64,000 nt of DNA from Sphingomonas sp. IBVSS2 (GTDB lineage: Bacteria > Pseudomonadota > Alphaproteobacteria > Sphingomonadales > Sphingomonadaceae): contig NZ_NFUR01000001.1 in NCBI RefSeq assembly GCF_002127225.1, forward strand, positions 187,592 through 251,591. The letters are read 5' to 3'. The notes under the pieces are model-generated. The model saw nothing but the letters and a program-made list of their open reading frames with translations. It was not told the origin of the DNA and did no database searches. Below, piece by piece: positions 62,881 through 64,000 of the stretch. Made by a program: the position numbers and the translations under genes. Numbering within the stretch: position 1 is the stretch's first letter; each line of letters starts with the position of its first letter.

Positions 62881-64000
62881 ATGGCAACCATGGTGCTGAC
62901 CATGGCGGGCGGCCTGATCGGCGGCCCGTTGGGCGGGGCGATCGGCGGGCTGATCGGCAATGCCGTCGATCACGCGATCCTGCCCGCCGGCAAGCGCCGC
63001 GAAGGGCCGCGGCTGGGCGACCTCAAGGTGCAGACTTCTTCCTATGGCACCCAGATTCCCGGCCTGTTCGGCACGATGCGGGTGGCGGGATCGGTGATCT
63101 GGGCCACCGACCTTGCCGAGCATCGCGAGAGCCGATCGGGCGGCAAGGGGCAGCCGGGCAGCACGGCCTACAGCTATACGGCCAGCCTGGCGGTAGCGCT
63201 CTCGGCACGGCCGATCCTGGGGGTGGGGCGGATCTGGGCGGACGGACAGCTGCTGCGCGGCGCCGCCGGCGACTTCAAGGCACGTACCGGCTTCCGCCTG
63301 TACCTGGGCGGCGAGGACCAGCCGGCCGATCCGCTGATCGTGGCTGCGGAGGGCATTGGACTGGCTCCGGCGCATCGCGGCATCGCCTATGCCGTGTTCG
63401 AGGATCTCGAGCTGGGCCCCTGGGGCAATCGAATCCCGTCGCTGACGTTCGAAGTGCGGGCGGATGCCGGGCCGGTGCCGGCCGGCGACATCGCCGTCGC
63501 GCTCGGCGCGGTGGCGACGAGCGACCCGACCGTGGCGCTGGCCGGCTTCGCGGCGCAGGGCACGAGCCTGGCCGCCGTGGCGGAGCTGCTGGCGGAGGCC
63601 GCGGGCGGCTGGTTCGGCCCGGGCCCCACGCTGCGCTGCGGGCCGGGGGACGCCATCGTCGTCGAGGACGAGGGCGCCGGCGGCCGGGGACGCGCGAACC
63701 GCTCGGTCGCGTCCGCGATGCGCGCGCCACGGGCATTGACGCTCAGCCATTATGATCCTGCCCGCGACTATCAGATCGGCGTGCGCCGCGCCGCCGCGCC
63801 CGGGGCAGGGCTGAGCGAGGCACGGATCGAGCTGCCCGCCGCGATCGATGCCGGCACCGCGCGGACGCTGGCGGAGGCGGCATTGCTCCGGGCCGATATC
63901 GAGCGGAACCGGCGAAGCATCCATGTCGGCTGGGAGGCGCTTGCCATCCCGCCCGGCGCCCGCGTGCGGATCGCCGGGACGCCCGGCATCTGGCGCGTCG
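62881..64000 (+). CDS. GTA gp15 tail tip/host-recognition protein, C-terminus outside the window
   Basis: The first 373 residues of a gp15-like megatron tail protein. It starts with a Gly-rich hydrophobic stretch (about 7-30), then L-K-V-Q-T-S-S-Y-G-T-Q-I-P, R-V-A-G-S-V-I-W-A-T and Y-S-Y-T-A-S-L-A-V-A-L. F-E-D-L-E-L-G-P-W-G-N-R-I-P-S-L-T-F-E-V closes the first domain. The next domain (tail-3 type) begins soon after, without the roughly 300-residue GTA_TIM domain that RcGTA gp15 carries between them. The frame is open at the window edge. Confidence 0.88.
   Translation, partial: MATMVLTMAGGLIGGPLGGAIGGLIGNAVDHAILPAGKRREGPRLGDLKVQTSSYGTQIPGLFGTMRVAGSVIWATDLAEHRESRSGGKGQPGSTAYSYTASLAVALSARPILGVGRIWADGQLLRGAAGDFKARTGFRLYLGGEDQPADPLIVAAEGIGLAPAHRGIAYAVFEDLELGPWGNRIPSLTFEVRADAGPVPAGDIAVALGAVATSDPTVALAGFAAQGTSLAAVAELLAEAAGGWFGPGPTLRCGPGDAIVVEDEGAGGRGRANRSVASAMRAPRALTLSHYDPARDYQIGVRRAAAPGAGLSEARIELPAAIDAGTARTLAEAALLRADIERNRRSIHVGWEALAIPPGARVRIAGTPGIWRV

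Larger units (their letters stand above)
50062..64000 (+). mobile_element. Gene transfer agent (RcGTA-like) structural cluster, right end cut
   Basis: About 14 kb of rightward, tightly coupled virion genes in the order known from the Rhodobacter capsulatus GTA: portal, DUF6127-like, protease, capsid, adaptor, small gene, DUF3168, tail tube, gp10, chaperone, tape measure, gp12, gp13, gp14, gp15. No integrase, repressor, replication or lysis gene is seen, the tape measure is very short, and the known host-like GC level is kept; these fit a GTA rather than a live prophage. Departures are the missing adjacent terminase, the tailspike/DUF1993 insertion at 55.6-59.4 kb and the enlarged gp12. Confidence 0.88.

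Noticed and set aside
50062..64000. Cluster as an intact temperate prophage
   Set aside because: Gene order and the short tape measure match GTAs; no repressor, integrase, replication or lysis genes are seen in the visible part.

Overview
The window reads as a chromosomal segment of a high-GC alphaproteobacterium, most likely Sphingomonas or a close relative. The evidence is the aa3 oxidase block ctaC-ctaD...ctaB-ctaG-ctaE-DUF983-surf1 running into thrC, a pdxJ-acpS-lepB group, an EipA (DUF1134) protein, dispersed REP-like palindromes of a type common in sphingomonads, and a gene transfer agent (GTA) cluster carrying a DUF6127-like gene. The taxonomic call is an inference; no rRNA or species marker is present.

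Layout. 1-9.3 kb: two tandem secreted M28 peptidases, aminopeptidase N, O6-alkylguanine-DNA alkyltransferase, a UbiB-type kinase and a Tat-exported PhoD. 9.4-14.9 kb: surface-polysaccharide type genes (a GT39-like membrane protein, two GT4 glycosyltransferases, a flippase-like membrane protein, a DUF2141 protein). 14.9-21.5 kb: a leftward run of overlapping genes (TonB-dependent receptor, maiA-like GST, AI-2E/PerM permease, lepB, acpS), then pdxJ and pyrE. 21.6-32.6 kb: cytochrome c oxidase subunits and assembly factors, split between ctaD and ctaB by an inserted segment. 32.9-49.9 kb: thrC, a methyltransferase, ccmAB, small enzymes, an osmoprotectant-type ABC transporter, a GH3 glucosidase with an epimerase, an aldehyde dehydrogenase with a FadR-like regulator, tRNA-Ser(GCU), eipA and an EF-hand lipoprotein. 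50.06-64.0 kb: a GTA structural cluster cut by the window end.

The GTA cluster follows the Rhodobacter capsulatus order (portal, prohead protease, capsid, adaptor, tail terminator, tail tube, gp10, chaperone, short tape measure, then gp12-gp15) with three departures. No terminase gene sits next to the portal. gp12 carries a roughly 540-residue extra N-terminal region, while gp15 has no large insertion in the part visible. Two phage-tailspike-like genes plus an antisense DUF1993 gene lie between tape measure and gp12.

The most interesting signal joins this cluster to the oxidase operon about 27 kb away. The segment between ctaD and ctaB contains two more beta-helix tailspike-like genes. One has the same N-terminal adaptor as the GTA tailspikes (a V-R-T-x-x-D-K-x-R-E pattern) and the same C-terminal A-H-G-L-I ending. 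It is flanked by a 97-bp near-perfect direct repeat of the ctaD 3' end plus terminator, and a third degenerate copy lies further on. Upstream of each of the two genes is an exact alphaproteobacterial LexA box (GTTC-N7-GTTC) and a shared CTTGCRATGTAGGATYY motif. I propose, as inference, that these are exchangeable receptor-binding spikes of a GTA, partly stored outside the cluster at a cassette-like site and under SOS control.
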